From Chara braunii (taxonomy: Eukaryota > Streptophyta > Charophyceae > Charales > Characeae): 20,699 nucleotides of DNA. The translations under genes were made by a program, and so were the position numbers. This document shows positions 10,297 to 19,550 of the stretch, piece by piece (within the stretch, counting starts at the first letter, position 1; each line of letters begins with the position of its first letter). The notes beneath the pieces were generated by a model, which saw nothing but the letters and a program-made list of their open reading frames with translations, did no database searches and was not told the origin of the DNA. The stretch is from NCBI GenBank assembly GCA_003427395.1, contig BFEA01000010.1:4703248-4723946 (forward strand), in the 5' to 3' direction.

Positions 10297-10770
10297 GTCA
10301 TGAGGGCCCCTCCCGGTACGAAGTTAAGCTTTTACGCATTACCGGTAGGCAAGCTATGGGTTCAGATCGGTTGCCACCATACGGATGCGCTAGTAGACGG
10401 CGGGGCTGAGATCACGCTCATACGAAAGGACTTCGCGACGATCGTCGGGTGCCCGATAAACAGGGAAACTACTAGGAGTGTCCGGGGAGCTGGCGGGGAA
10501 ATCCCCTTCTCCGGGTATGTCACCAAATGCGCGGTCAAAGTTGGGGTCAGGGAGTCTATATGGTCGTTCCAACGGATGACCGTCATGGACGAAATGGACC
10601 ATGACATAATCCTCGGAAGACCGTGGTGTGCAAATGTGGAAATGATAGGCATACATCTCCATGATGGGGCATATATGGTGGGCATAGAGGACCCAGTAAC
10701 GGGACGCGGCGAGTTGCTCCGCCTCATCGAAACTGGGGGAGACACGCCTAAAGGGAAATTGGCAACCTAG
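10297..10770 (+). pseudogene. Aspartic protease domain, altered active-site triplet
   Basis: Retropepsin-like protease that would cleave the Gag-Pol polyprotein. The frame is that of gag, separated from it by the TAA at 10294 and one GTC codon before ATG 10300. The active-site segment reads ALVDGGAEITLI (Asp codon 10396-10398), where retropepsins have Asp-Ser/Thr-Gly; the middle residue here is Gly. The second hallmark, HDIILGRPW, is intact near 10600-10626. The domain ends at TAG 10768, after which the same frame continues open. The Ser/Thr-to-Gly change probably impairs catalysis (inference), consistent with a decayed copy. Confidence 0.82.
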
Positions 10771-11244
10771 TCGCCTTCCTTCGAGGAGAGCGCTAGAAAG
10801 GGGGCTTTCGCGCGAATGGAAGGAATGAGAGAGAGGGTGGAAATAATGATAGAAGAGGCATTCAGCAAGAAGGAGTGGGTCAAGATGGGGCTCCCACAGA
10901 AAAAGTGGAGGCCGGATGAAGATGCCCTAGGAGTCATGGTAGTGGAAAAGGAAACAGAAGTGGAACTGGGAGCGAGCCTGCCGAAGCGCGAAGAGGCCCG
11001 AGGCGAAGGCACCAGGATAGCACTGAAAATTCCGGACCTGCTCCACCTAATCAAGGCGATCAGGTATCACAAGGTAGGAGTTGACACCGCCTCTCTCTCC
11101 AGGTTTGAGGAAGAAGTTCGAAAAGGCTACTGTCTGAACGGTGAGTTAGTTAGCATCCAGCCTCGGATTGCGGAAGTAGTGCAGGCAGCCCCGACGGTTT
11201 ATTTTTTAGAAGAAAATCCCGGAAGGAAGCGTTCGCAAATATAA
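10771..11244 (+). pseudogene. Protease-RT linker, ends in a frame change
   Basis: Continuation of the protease frame after TAG 10768, with ATG at 10816 and TAA at 11242. The peptide is charged and predicted helical by eye, with the segment IPDLLHLIKAIRYHKVGV. There is no catalytic motif. Near its end the coding signal passes to the next frame: the peptide KYKPVGKKAK, starting at 11237, resembles the sequence that precedes RT in related elements and lies in the RT frame. The switch is between about 11205 and 11237, next to an AGAAGAAAA stretch, so a small indel in an A-rich run is the likely cause. A programmed +1 shift is possible but not supported by the other lesions. Confidence 0.65.
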
Positions 11245-13063
11245 ACCAGTAGGGAAAAAGGCGAAGTCAGTCTCGATCTTGCTAGAAATGACTAAGGAGA
11301 AAGCCATGGAGAAGGAGGAAAAAGTCCTTCGGGTAATCAAGGAAAGAAGGGCAGCCGAGGGGCATAGGATACCGGACGAAGTAGCACAGACCATGAAGAT
11401 AGGCATGGAAGGGTTCCTGACGGAACGGGAGACAAGGGTAATCGAGGAGGCATGCCAAGAGTTCCACTTAGCCTTCGCCTTTAATGACCACCAGAAGGGG
11501 CGGCTAGATGCAAAGTTGATTCCGCCAGTCAGAATCCACACGGTTGAGCATGAGTGTTGGAATGACAAAGGGCCCGCCTATGACTTCGGAATCGCGGGGG
11601 AGGTAACAGAGCTCCTAAGGGCAAAGATGGACTCTTTTGTGGCGGAGCCTACCGCATCGCCATACGCCAACAAATGGTTCGTATTTCGAAAGCCCAACCA
11701 GTCCCTAAGGTGGATCCAGGATTTGCAGAAGTTAAACGCCGTCACCATCCGAGACGCGGGGTCGCTACCCCAAGCGGACCTCCTGGCTGAATCCCATGCC
11801 GGACGTGGCATTTACTCGTTGATAGATCTATACTCGGGGTACGATCAGCTTCCGCTGGATGCCCGAGATAGACCCTGCATGGCTATGCATACGCCAGTAG
11901 GCCAGTTGCAAATGCAGGTCACGCCCATGGGTTTTACCAACGCAGTAGCAGAAGCGCAAAGGAGGATGCTTGCGGTTGCAGGGAACATGTTTCCTGCGAA
12001 GTGCAAGCCCTATATCAATGACAATCCCGTAAAAGAGGCACGTGAAAAGAATGAGACGGAGGTTCAGCCAGGAGTGAGAAAGTTCATGTGGGACCACCTA
12101 CAGGATATCAAAAAGTTGCTTCGGAGGTTCCTAGAGTATAATATAACTGCTAGCGGTCCAAAGAGTATCCTGGCAGTTCCGGAAGTCACCATTTTGGGGT
12201 TCCGTTGTGGAGCTTACGGAAGGATGCTGGACCCAGTTAAGACTGACAAAATTGCTCAATGGCCTACACCCCTCCGAACCACAACAGAAGTGAGGGTCTT
12301 CCTGGGCGTCGTAGGCTTCTGGAGAATCTTTATAAAGGGGTTCGCAAAGATAGCAGAACCTATTCGGGCCATGATCCGCGAGGAAGGCACGCTTGACTGG
12401 ACCAAGGACCAGGAGGCGGCCGTCCAGACCTTGAAGAAGATACTGACATCCGAAGAAGTTACCCTTGCCGCCCCGTGCTTCAATGACGAAGTAGGACGCC
12501 CCTTAGTGCTTGAAACCGATGGGGGACCGTTAGCCGTAGGTGGGGTATTGATCCAGAAAGGCGAAGATGGGAGAGAGCGTCCCATTAGATTCGAGAGTAG
12601 AACGCTCAACTCATCCGAGCGTCGCTATTCTCAGTTCAAGAAGGAGGTGCTTGCGATACTCCACTGCCTCAAGACTTTCCAGACGTATCGCTTTGGGAGA
12701 AGATTCATCTTGAGGATAGATCCGACCAATGTCGTGGGAGCCTTAAAGAACTAAAGGCCTATCGATCCCACCGTGGGGAGATGGGTAGGGTTCATTTGGC
12801 AATTTGACTATGAGATTGAGCGCATAGCTGGTCTTAGGAATCGAGCAGACGGCCTGAGCAGGGTGAGCCTTACGCCGGAGGGACTAGAAGAAGTAGAGCC
12901 GATCGATGCATTCCTCGATCACGAGGGAGGGACTCTGGTGGTGGATAATGAGATGGCTGGGACTGCCTGCACGACCGGAGAATTGTTGATCAAAGCGTTA
13001 GAGAAAGGGTCTTCCACGGTGGTAGCAGAACTCAAAGAAGGGGTGGTCACCAGGGTTGGATGA
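11237..13063 (+). pseudogene. pol: Reverse transcriptase and RNase H, RT catalytic Asp replaced
   Basis: Would copy the element RNA to DNA and degrade the RNA template. Upstream, the frame shows the RT entry region (ELLRAKMDSFVAEPTASPYA, then KWFVFRKPNQSLRWIQDLQ). The first catalytic Asp is in SLIDLYSGYDQ (codon 11825). The metal-binding YxDD box reads YINDN (12011-12025): the first Asp of the pair is Asn, codon AAT, one transition from GAT. This should abolish polymerase activity. GFTNAVAEAQRRM precedes the box, and TEVRVFLGVVGFWRIFIKGF marks the thumb. RNase H follows with LETDGGPLAVGGVL (Asp codon 12518), the Glu in KKEVLAI, and LRIDPTNV. TAA at 12752 interrupts it, but the same frame resumes at once and carries the RNase H end, ERIAGLRNRADGLSRV. 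The segment ends at TGA 13061. Confidence 0.9.
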
Positions 13064-14554
13064 AAGGAGGAGAAGGACGCTTGGGGTAGTATTGTGGGGC
13101 CTTGGGAAGAACGGATGGCACTAGCCATAGAAGGCGGGTGGAGAAGGGTGATGAGCGTGGTTGAGTCATGGGAACAGGAAAAGCAACAGTACGAGGTTAG
13201 CCAAATGTGCGACGCTCAGCCGGGCTCCCGGCAGGAGGAGGAGTTCTTTTTCATCAAGTCGTACGATGGTATTTTTAGGGAGATTGGGTTGCTGTTGATA
13301 GGAAACAAGGATGACCACGAAGTCAGTCCTAAAGCTAGGGAAGAGGCAGACAAGTATGTGCTAAGGAGAGGGCACTTGTTCCGGAAAGAGGAGGGCTTGA
13401 CACCCAGGAGAGTAGTATGCGGGAGGATGAGACAGGTAGACATAATATCGGCGATGCATGATGGGTTGGCCGGTGAGCATCGGTCCTCAAAGGGTACCCT
13501 AGCCAAAATAATACCACTCTATTAATGGCTGGGAATGGGCTCCATGGTTGCCATATACTGTCAGACCTGCCGAATCTGCCAAGAGCGGGGTACGACGCGG
13601 GTGTTTGAGCCTCTCAGGCCCACGCGAGTGCTGGGGCCAAGGCATATGGTGCACCTCGATCTGGTAGTTATGCCAGTATCGACAAAGGGGTACAGGTACA
13701 TACCCAATGCTAGGGACAACCTTAGCGGGTTTGTGGAGGCCGTGGCATTAAAGAAGAAAAGAGGGCTGGCAGTGGCCGATTGGGTTGAAGATTTCTACCT
13801 GAGGCACCCGTTCATCAGGAGGTTTATAGCCGACAATGGGACTGAGTTCGTAAATCAAGATGTCCTGAACACATGCAAGAGGCTAGGGGTGCCCCTCAAG
13901 CTGATTGAACCATACCACCCGGAGGCTAACGCGCCGGTAGAAAGAGGGCACCAGACGCTCAAGAACATGATTGCGAAGTTGGCAGCAGACGATCTCGGGA
14001 ATTGGCCCGAGTACCTCAGGCAAGTTGTGTTCGCTGAGAACGTGACTCCTAAGATGACCACGGGATGTGTCCCAGCAGAATTATGGTATGGAAGGGAAAT
14101 CGACTTCCCGATAGAAACCCTAGTACCCACATGGAACAAATTGGAGGACCCTCATCTGACTACGGAACAATCGATCGAGGCTAGATGCGAGCAGGCGGCT
14201 AAAAATGAGGAAGCCTTGGAAGAAATTGTGAACAGGGTCTTCGATAGTCGGATGAAGGATAAGACCAGGTGGGACCAATTGAAAAATATCAGGAAGGAGT
14301 CATTGCAAGTGGGGGAAATGGTTCTGGTCAGGAATTCGGCACTAGAAAGCACATGGTCAGGACAGCTAGGGCGAAGATTCAAGGGGCCCCATCGTGTCAC
14401 TAAGAGGCTGGGAATGAACACCTTTGAGGTTGAGGACTTGAATGGGACCAGCATAAAAGGGTCGTTCCCTGAACAGCGGCTGGTCAGATTCCTCAGCAAA
14501 GATCCGGTGGCGCAATGGTTGCAAGAAGCTCAGGACAAGGAAGCAGAAGAATAG
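13064..14554 (+). pseudogene. Integrase with HHCC, DD35E and GPY/F-like domains
   Basis: Would insert the DNA copy into the host genome. Same frame as RT. After the TGA at 13061 the frame is open to TAA 13523, then to TAG 14552. The zinc-binding HHCC domain has His codons at 13457 and 13478 and Cys codons at 13568 and 13577 (TCRICQ); the TAA at 13523 splits it. The catalytic core has Asp at 13658 (VHLDLVV), Asp at 13832 (IADNGTEF) and Glu at 13940 (APVERGHQ), with 35 residues between the last two, a perfect DD35E. The C-terminal FKGPHRVTKRLGMNTFEVED resembles the GPY/F module with His in place of the aromatic. No chromodomain is visible. It ends in a short acidic tail. The core itself is undamaged. 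Confidence 0.9.
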
Positions 14555-14968
14555 GCCGCTCAGTCCAACAACAAGGATTCTACTTATCACATGTGTTTCC
14601 CTTTGCCTTTGTTGTCTTCCTTTCTTTCGTGTGTGTGTGCATGGAAAGGACATGGGATCCACTTGGGACACTGTACCATAGTTTTTGTGGGGACACTGGG
14701 GATGGATGCCAAGGGCTGGGCATTGTATCATAAGGGTGGGGACGAGGAGATCTCTGAGAGCAAGATGTCGTGATTACCCAATGGGATAAACAAGGCTTGG
14801 GGGCGCATGTGACCAAGACTTGGGATGGGACCACGTGTTTGGGGAACCATGTGGCCATAAGGATGAGACAAGACTGGGCTTGGGGAGGGCTCCACAATGG
14901 GGGTGCATTGGGGCCTTTCCTTTTCTCTGTTGATATTGATTACAGGCACAGAAAACAGCCCTAGCAAG
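14555..14968 (+). promoter_or_regulatory. Spacer with 3' splice acceptor-like signal
   Basis: No gene is supported. The spacer ends with a pyrimidine-rich tract (TTTCCTTTTCTCTGTTG) and TTGATTACAG, with AG at 14944-14945. The first ATG after it is 14969, the proposed start of the accessory ORF, 23 bases on. A frame open from ATG 14897 runs through the tract, but its extra peptide is simply translated acceptor sequence. Confidence 0.5.
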
Positions 14969-15658
14969 ATGGAGTTCAATAACGAGAATGACATTAACCA
15001 GGCAAACGCCGCTTGTGAGGATCCGTGGAGGCAGCCAGACAGACCGCGAGATAGACAAAGACCGGTGCTGGTTATTGGGCCACAGCCAAAAGCACCACTA
15101 GGGAAAAGAAAGAGGAAGTTGTCTGCCTGTAAACCCTCGCCTACCAAGGAAGGCGAGGTACTACCCGCCTGATCAGAAGAGGAGGATGAACAGGGAATGG
15201 AGGGGAAGGGGGAAGAAACTAAGCAAACCAATCCTGACGAGGAAGGGCAGGAAGGAGAGGACAGTGATCCGGAAGATGACGTTCAGGAAGTCATTGCGAT
15301 AAGCAGTGAGGACGAGATGGATGAGATATCGAGGCCAAGGGAGGAAAGGCAGTCTCCGGCAAAAAGCCCGGATAAAGGAGCCACCAATTGGGAGGAAGAA
15401 TTCGGGCCAATGCCCAGTCACTGGTTTGAGCAATGGGCAAGTGTGGTTAAGCACGAGTGGATAATTAAAGCACAAAAGTTGATGGCGGTCGGGAGAACAC
15501 CTACGCCGTTGGACTTCTTCACTGAAAAGGATCTGCAGTTGGCAAAGGAAAAGAGATATGAGATTCAGACTTATGGGTTGGGCATGGAGCCACCCTCGAG
15601 GGATAACAACGAGAAAGGGGCTAAACGCCAAAGGACAGATTCAAGTGCTAGGGATTAA
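14969..15658 (+). pseudogene. 3' accessory ORF: NLS-like, acidic, SIM-like protein
   Basis: I do not recognise a family. The frame of 229 codons from ATG 14969 to TAA 15656 has one TGA at codon 68 (15170-15172); the same frame continues beyond it with matching acidic composition. Visible parts: a hydrophilic N terminus; KRKRK at residues 46-50, a monopartite nuclear-localisation type cluster; an acidic Ser/Glu/Asp-rich tract after the stop; EVIAISSEDEMDE around residue 108, which fits the hydrophobic-then-acidic pattern of a SUMO-interacting motif; then a more ordered segment with Trp residues (HWFEQWASVVKHEWIIKAQK); and a basic end, KGAKRQR. No membrane segment, so it is not env-like. Its position downstream of integrase is typical of accessory or env-type frames in large plant LTR elements. 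A nuclear or chromatin role is inference only. Confidence 0.55.
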
Positions 15659-16489
15659 GGATGGGTTGGCAAGGGAACGTGAGGGTAAGAGCAAAGGGCG
15701 GCCAGAATTGGGATAATCGGTTGGGTCGTGAAAGGCATGAGATTTGTAGACTAGATGAACTGGACTTTTTTTCTTTTTGTTGTGATTCTGCTAAAAAACT
15801 TTTGAAAGGGACCGGATGAGACAAGTATGCCAAGTCGTGGTATGTAGAGACATCTGTTAGATTGGAACTTGTCAACAGGCACGAGATGGGATGAGATAAG
15901 AGGGAAAGAGCAACCTTTTGTATGAAGCTACTTTTCGATTTCAATTTTGTAATACAGGACGGGAAATCAATTAAGACATGAGCACCGAGTGTTGTTTCTT
16001 TAAGTAAAGTTATCTTTTTTCTCGGGAGCCATGAGACTGCTTGTAATGGATGGACATGGGACTTGAAATGTGATTGGTTGCAAAAGTTCTCAAAAGTGTA
16101 TGTTCACATGTGTGAGGATCAGGTTGTACATTGTCAGAAAGGTTAGGGAACCTATGGGTAGAACGGCATGGCAATGCTTTCCCCTAGGAGCCTGATCCAA
16201 CCGAGTTAACGCCATGTTGACAAGACATGAAAGTAAAACAAGCAAAGTATGTGAGACACTGGGTCTATGGTTGAACGGTCGGGCGGGCTAGCGTTGCCAA
16301 AAGTTGGATGTCCCCGCCTGCACGCTAGACGCTAAGGCGGATGCATGTGAATGGAAAGGATAAGCAAAAAATGTTTGATAAGAAAAACCTGAAGAGAGAG
16401 CACGTTGGAAACCAATGGCCACCACTTAACCCCCCAATTGATAATCGGAGTTGAGCCTCCCAAAGCCCACCCCCTCGGGCATCAGGACT
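15659..16489. other. 3' non-coding region, first part
   Basis: No frame of note. AT-richer than the coding part. TTTCAATTTTGTAATACAG (about 15938-15957) is acceptor-like, but the only frame that follows is a few codons long. No tandem structure is seen before about 16490. Confidence 0.4.
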
Positions 16490-16496
16490 GGAATTG

Positions 16497-16680
16497 GAAA
16501 ATGAATGGCCCTAACCAGGTTATTCAAAGATCAGATTTGGAAAAGGAATGACCCTAACCAGGCTATTTAAGGATGAGATTTGGAAAAGGAATAACCCTAA
16601 CCAGGCTGTTCAAGGATGAGATTGGAAAAGAAGAACGACCCTAACCAGGTTGTTCGGAGATGACCCCTAACAAGGGTTGC
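16497..16680. repeat. 43-bp tandem array, four copies
   Basis: The block CCCTAACCAGG recurs at 16509, 16552, 16595 and 16639 (spacing 43, 43, 44), each followed by a TATTCAAAGATCAGATTTGG-like sequence. CCCTAA resembles the plant telomere heptamer, but only one CCCTAA occurs per unit, so this is not telomeric DNA. Confidence 0.9.
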
Positions 16681-16750
16681 CTCTTTGGAAATGGGCACTG
16701 GGGTCCCTTTGCATGATTGTTTGTGGATTGGCTGCCTTATGAATGAGTAA

Positions 16751-17013
16751 GAAAAGGGTCGTCGGGTCGGCCATTGAAGTGGACATATTGAGAAAGGGCC
16801 GTCGGGTCGGCCATTGAAATGGACATATTGAGAAAGGGCCGTCAGGTCGGCCATTGAAATGGACATATTGAGAAAGGGCCGTCGGGCCGGTCATTGAAAT
16901 GGACATATTGAGAAAGGGTCGTCGGGTCGATCATTGAAATGGACACATTGAGAAAAGGCCGTCGGGCCGGCCATTGAAATGAACATATTGAGAAGAAGGT
17001 CGTCGGGTCAACC
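16751..17013. repeat. 40-bp tandem array with inverted-repeat cores
   Basis: Seven monomers begin at 16757, 16797, 16837, 16877, 16917, 16957 and 16998. Each has a 16-bp core of the type GGCCG-TCGGGC-CGGCC followed by ATTGAAATGGACATATTGAG. In almost every monomer the two 5-base arms pair as a hairpin with a six-base loop, and substitutions in one arm tend to be matched in the other (see findings). The opposite-strand frames here are repeat artefacts. Confidence 0.92.
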
Positions 17014-17460
17014 ATTGAAATAGGGAGGTTGGGAAAGAGACCGTCGGGATGGTCATTGAAGCGGAGGACTTGAGAAAGAGGTCGTCGGCTCGGCCATTGA
17101 AATAAAGAGATTGAGAAAAGGGAGGTTGGGAAAGAGACCGTCGGGACGGTCATTGAAGCGGAGGACTTGAGAAAGAGGCCATCGGCTCGGCCATCAAAAT
17201 AAAGAGATTGAGAAAAGGAAGTTGGGAAAAAGACCGTCGGGACGGTCATTGAAGCGGAGGACTTGAGAAAGAGGCCGTCGGCTCGGCCATCGAAATAAAG
17301 ACATTGAGAAAAGGAAGTTGGGAAAGAGACCGTCGGGACGGTCATTGAAGCGGAGGACTTGAGAAAGAGGCCGTCGGTTCGGTCATCGAAATAAAGAGAT
17401 TGAGAAAAGGAAGTTGGGAAAGAGACCGTCGGGACGGTCATTGAAACAAGATGAGTTGAG
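17014..17460. repeat. 96-bp higher-order repeat, about 4.5 copies
   Basis: Built from the 40-bp array by pairing two monomer types. Type A has the perfect inverted repeat GACCGTC-GG-GACGGTC at 17136, 17232, 17328 and 17424, and a one-base variant at 17039; spacing is 97, 96, 96 and 96. Type B cores (GGCCGTCGGCTCGGCC and variants) lie at 17080, 17177, 17273 and 17369. Linkers are GAAGCGGAGGACTTGAGAAA after A and GAAATAAAGAGATTGAG after B. Confidence 0.92.
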
Positions 17461-17590
17461 AAGGAAGGCTGTCGGACCAGCCATGAGAAAAGGAAAGCGG
17501 CAGATGGATCAGCCATGAGAAGAGAAGGCCGCCTTTGATTGAAAAGACGCTGCCGGATCAGCCATGAGAATCAGCCTTGTGAAAGACTTG
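17461..17590. repeat. Degenerate end of the hairpin array
   Basis: Core GGCTG-TCGGAC-CAGCC at 17467-17482, followed by two further blocks sharing GATCAGCCATGAGAA (about 17507 and 17557). These continue the preceding array with a different arm sequence. GCTGCCGGATCAGC near 17550 again has pairing arms. Confidence 0.7.
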
Positions 17591-18590
17591 GAAAAAGCTT
17601 GGAATTTGATGTTTGCTTGAGAATTGGAAATTGCATTGCATACATAAGGGACCCTAGGCAAAAGATGAAAGGTCGTCGGGCCAACCCTGGAAATAGCAAG
17701 AGACTGAGCCTTCCAACCTTTTTCTAGTCTCAGGGCCCGATATGAGGGGGAAAGCGGTGCTCGCACAACGACCCCACGACCGCTTTCCTTTAAGGAAATG
17801 CCCAAGCGCGACCTATTCCTCATAAGCAGGAAAACAGGTTAAAGGATCAAGGCATCAATACGATACTGCACATCCGGAACCAGCTCCGGCAATAAGCTCT
17901 AGCCGAAGGGTTCGAATTGTGCCTCATGTCGAGTTCCTAAAAATCCTGGGCGCCAAGATGGGCCGGACAGTTGCTCTTCTAAGTCTTTATGACTCTCTCC
18001 AACCACACGCTACGCTGTTGAGGGGCAGCCTGGCCGTTTGGGAAAGGACCTAGGCCACTCGCGCTAAGTTGAGGGGCACGTCCACGGGGAAGGTCTGGCG
18101 AGGTACCGGGTGGAGCCGCAACCACCATGGGGCATTGACACCGCGAGGTCTTCGTAACTGCACTCGCAGACTAAAAGAGAGCCCCAACTCTCTTGAAATG
18201 GGAGAGGCCGGATCCACAAAAATTTACCACTTGGGAGGGACCAGTCGCGAGGGAGCCACTTTTGGGCACGATGGGATCTTGGGAGGTAGGGACTAGACCT
18301 GCCTTACGGATGCCAGGAGGCACCTCAATGCTGATGCCCATCTGCAAGCTAGTGGTCGTCGGACTAGGGTAAGGGGTGAGGTGAGTTATCAGCAGGGAAA
18401 TGACCGATCACCCTTCCTTTTAGGGGCTGATGGGCCGACACCCGCTTACTCAGTTGGCAGGCAAGGTCTGTGTGCCTCCAAGTGAGAACCAAAGACGCGA
18501 TGGGGACATCGCGATTGAGTGGGGGGAAGGTGTGTCATCTACCTAAAGACAAAGCGTGTAAATGAATCGAAAACCAAGGATAAGCGGGCA
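17591..18590. other. 3' non-coding region, middle part
   Basis: No gene is supported; short frames such as 18069-18296 lack any motif. One more core of the hairpin type (GGTCGTCGGGCC) lies near 17671. The end of this stretch holds the first purine-tract module (see 18496-18535). Confidence 0.4.
18496..18535 (+). repeat. Upstream copy of the polypurine-tract module
   Basis: CGCGATGGGGACATCGCGAT, then TGAGTGGGGGGAAGGTGTGTC. It matches the module at 19516-19555 with few differences, exactly 1020 bases upstream. It ends in the same G-rich tract followed by TGTGTC. Confidence 0.75.
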
Positions 18591-18935
18591 AGAAAATGCC
18601 TCGAAATGGTTGAGCTAGGCCAAACGGGAGCCTGGCAAGATAACTGTGGAAATGGTTTTGGAAATGGGTGAGCTGGGCCAAACGAGAGTCTGGCAAGATA
18701 ATTGTGGAAATGGCTTTGGAAATGGTTTGGCTTTGGAAATGGTTGAGCTGGGCCAAAGGAGAGTCTGGCAAGATGATTACGGAAATTGCTTTGGAAAAGG
18801 TTGACCTGGGTCACAAGAGGGTCTGGCGAGATGATTATGAAAATTGCTTTAGAAATGGTTGAGCTGGGCCACAAAAGAGTCTGGCAAAATGATTGGGGAA
18901 AAACGCCTTGGAAATGGTTAAGTTGGACCTGAGAA
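18591..18935. repeat. 58-bp tandem array, six copies
   Basis: GAGCTGGGCCAAACGAGAGT-type units followed by CTGGCAAGATAATTGTGGAA begin at 18612, 18670, 18745, 18803, 18861 and about 18920. Spacing is 58, 75, 58, 58 and 59. The 75-bp interval contains an internal 17-bp duplication of GCTTTGGAAATGGTTTG. Confidence 0.92.
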
Positions 18936-19204
18936 AAACTAACGAGCGGCCAGTGAAAAGTGTGCGTAATGTCCATAAGAAACATGCATGAAAAAGTCGG
19001 AATAAGAATATGACAAGGAACATATGTAAAAGAAAACTGGACCTGCCTCGTAAGACTGAAAAGGTCCAACAAAACGACCTCAAATGGAAAAAGGGGGGCC
19101 AGAAGTACCGAGGGACGAAGAAGCATGAAAATTTTGAACCCAGAGGCGGGCACCAGGGCAGGAGAGAGGAGAGTTTTGCGTACGAGTGGGGGGAGAGTAG
19201 AAAA
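18936..19204. other. Spacer between arrays
   Basis: Purine-rich non-coding DNA. No frame, RNA gene or repeat unit can be supported. Confidence 0.4.
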
Positions 19205-19345
19205 GGGTCTGATGTACTTCGCGTAATGAATGATAGAAGAGAGGGCCTGATGTACTTCGCGTAATGAATGAGAGAAGAGAGGGTCCGATGTACTTCGCGT
19301 AATGAATAAAGAAAGAGCCTGATGTACTTCCCGTAATGAATGAGA
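19205..19345. repeat. 38-bp tandem array, four copies
   Basis: GATGTACTTCGCGTAATGAA recurs at 19211, 19249, 19287 and 19321 (spacing 38, 38, 34), with AGAGGGCCT-like linkers. The last unit has CCCGTAATG in place of CGCGTAATG. Confidence 0.9.
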
Positions 19346-19515
19346 AAGGGAAGAATGGGAGAATGCCATAGCCGTGAATGAGATAGGAAAAGTAAGGGAG
19401 GCCTGAGAAAGAAGCAAGAGAAGACAAAGAGGATCCTGGCAAGCTAACCACCCGTCGTAACCCACTTTTCCCCCCTGTCTATCTCTCTAAATCTCCTACT
19501 GACTATGGACTAGTG

Positions 19516-19550
19516 CGCGATGAGGACATTGCAAATGAGTGGGGGGAATG
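19516..19550 (+). promoter_or_regulatory. Polypurine tract before the putative 3' LTR
   Basis: The tract GGGGGGAA (19541-19548), preceded by CAAATGAGT and followed by TG and then TGTCGG at 19551, is of the kind that primes plus-strand synthesis in Ty3/Gypsy elements. Its position after the coding and tail regions and immediately before a TGT fits a PPT/LTR boundary. Confidence 0.6.

Noticed and set aside
11205-11237. Programmed +1 frameshift between protease linker and RT
   Set aside because: The A-rich AGAAGAAAA site has no clear slippery arrangement, and the element has many other random lesions. An indel is simpler.
16509-16650. CCCTAACC blocks as interstitial telomere repeat
   Set aside because: Only one CCCTAA per 43-bp unit and no consecutive heptamers.
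16597-17516. Minus-strand frames with repeated SMTVPTVSFP-like peptides
   Set aside because: They follow the 40/96-bp satellite arrays. The 96-bp unit is divisible by three, which keeps the frame open without implying a gene; there is no non-repetitive domain.
17900-17925. GGTTCGAAT, a tRNA T-loop / B-box-like word
   Set aside because: No matching A box, anticodon arm or acceptor stem can be drawn around it. It is a chance match or a very old SINE trace.
18539-19465. 308-codon minus-strand frame
   Set aside because: It spans the 58-bp and 38-bp arrays and the spacer between them, with Ser/Phe/Leu-rich composition caused by the purine bias of the + strand. No motif is seen, and other frames overlap it.
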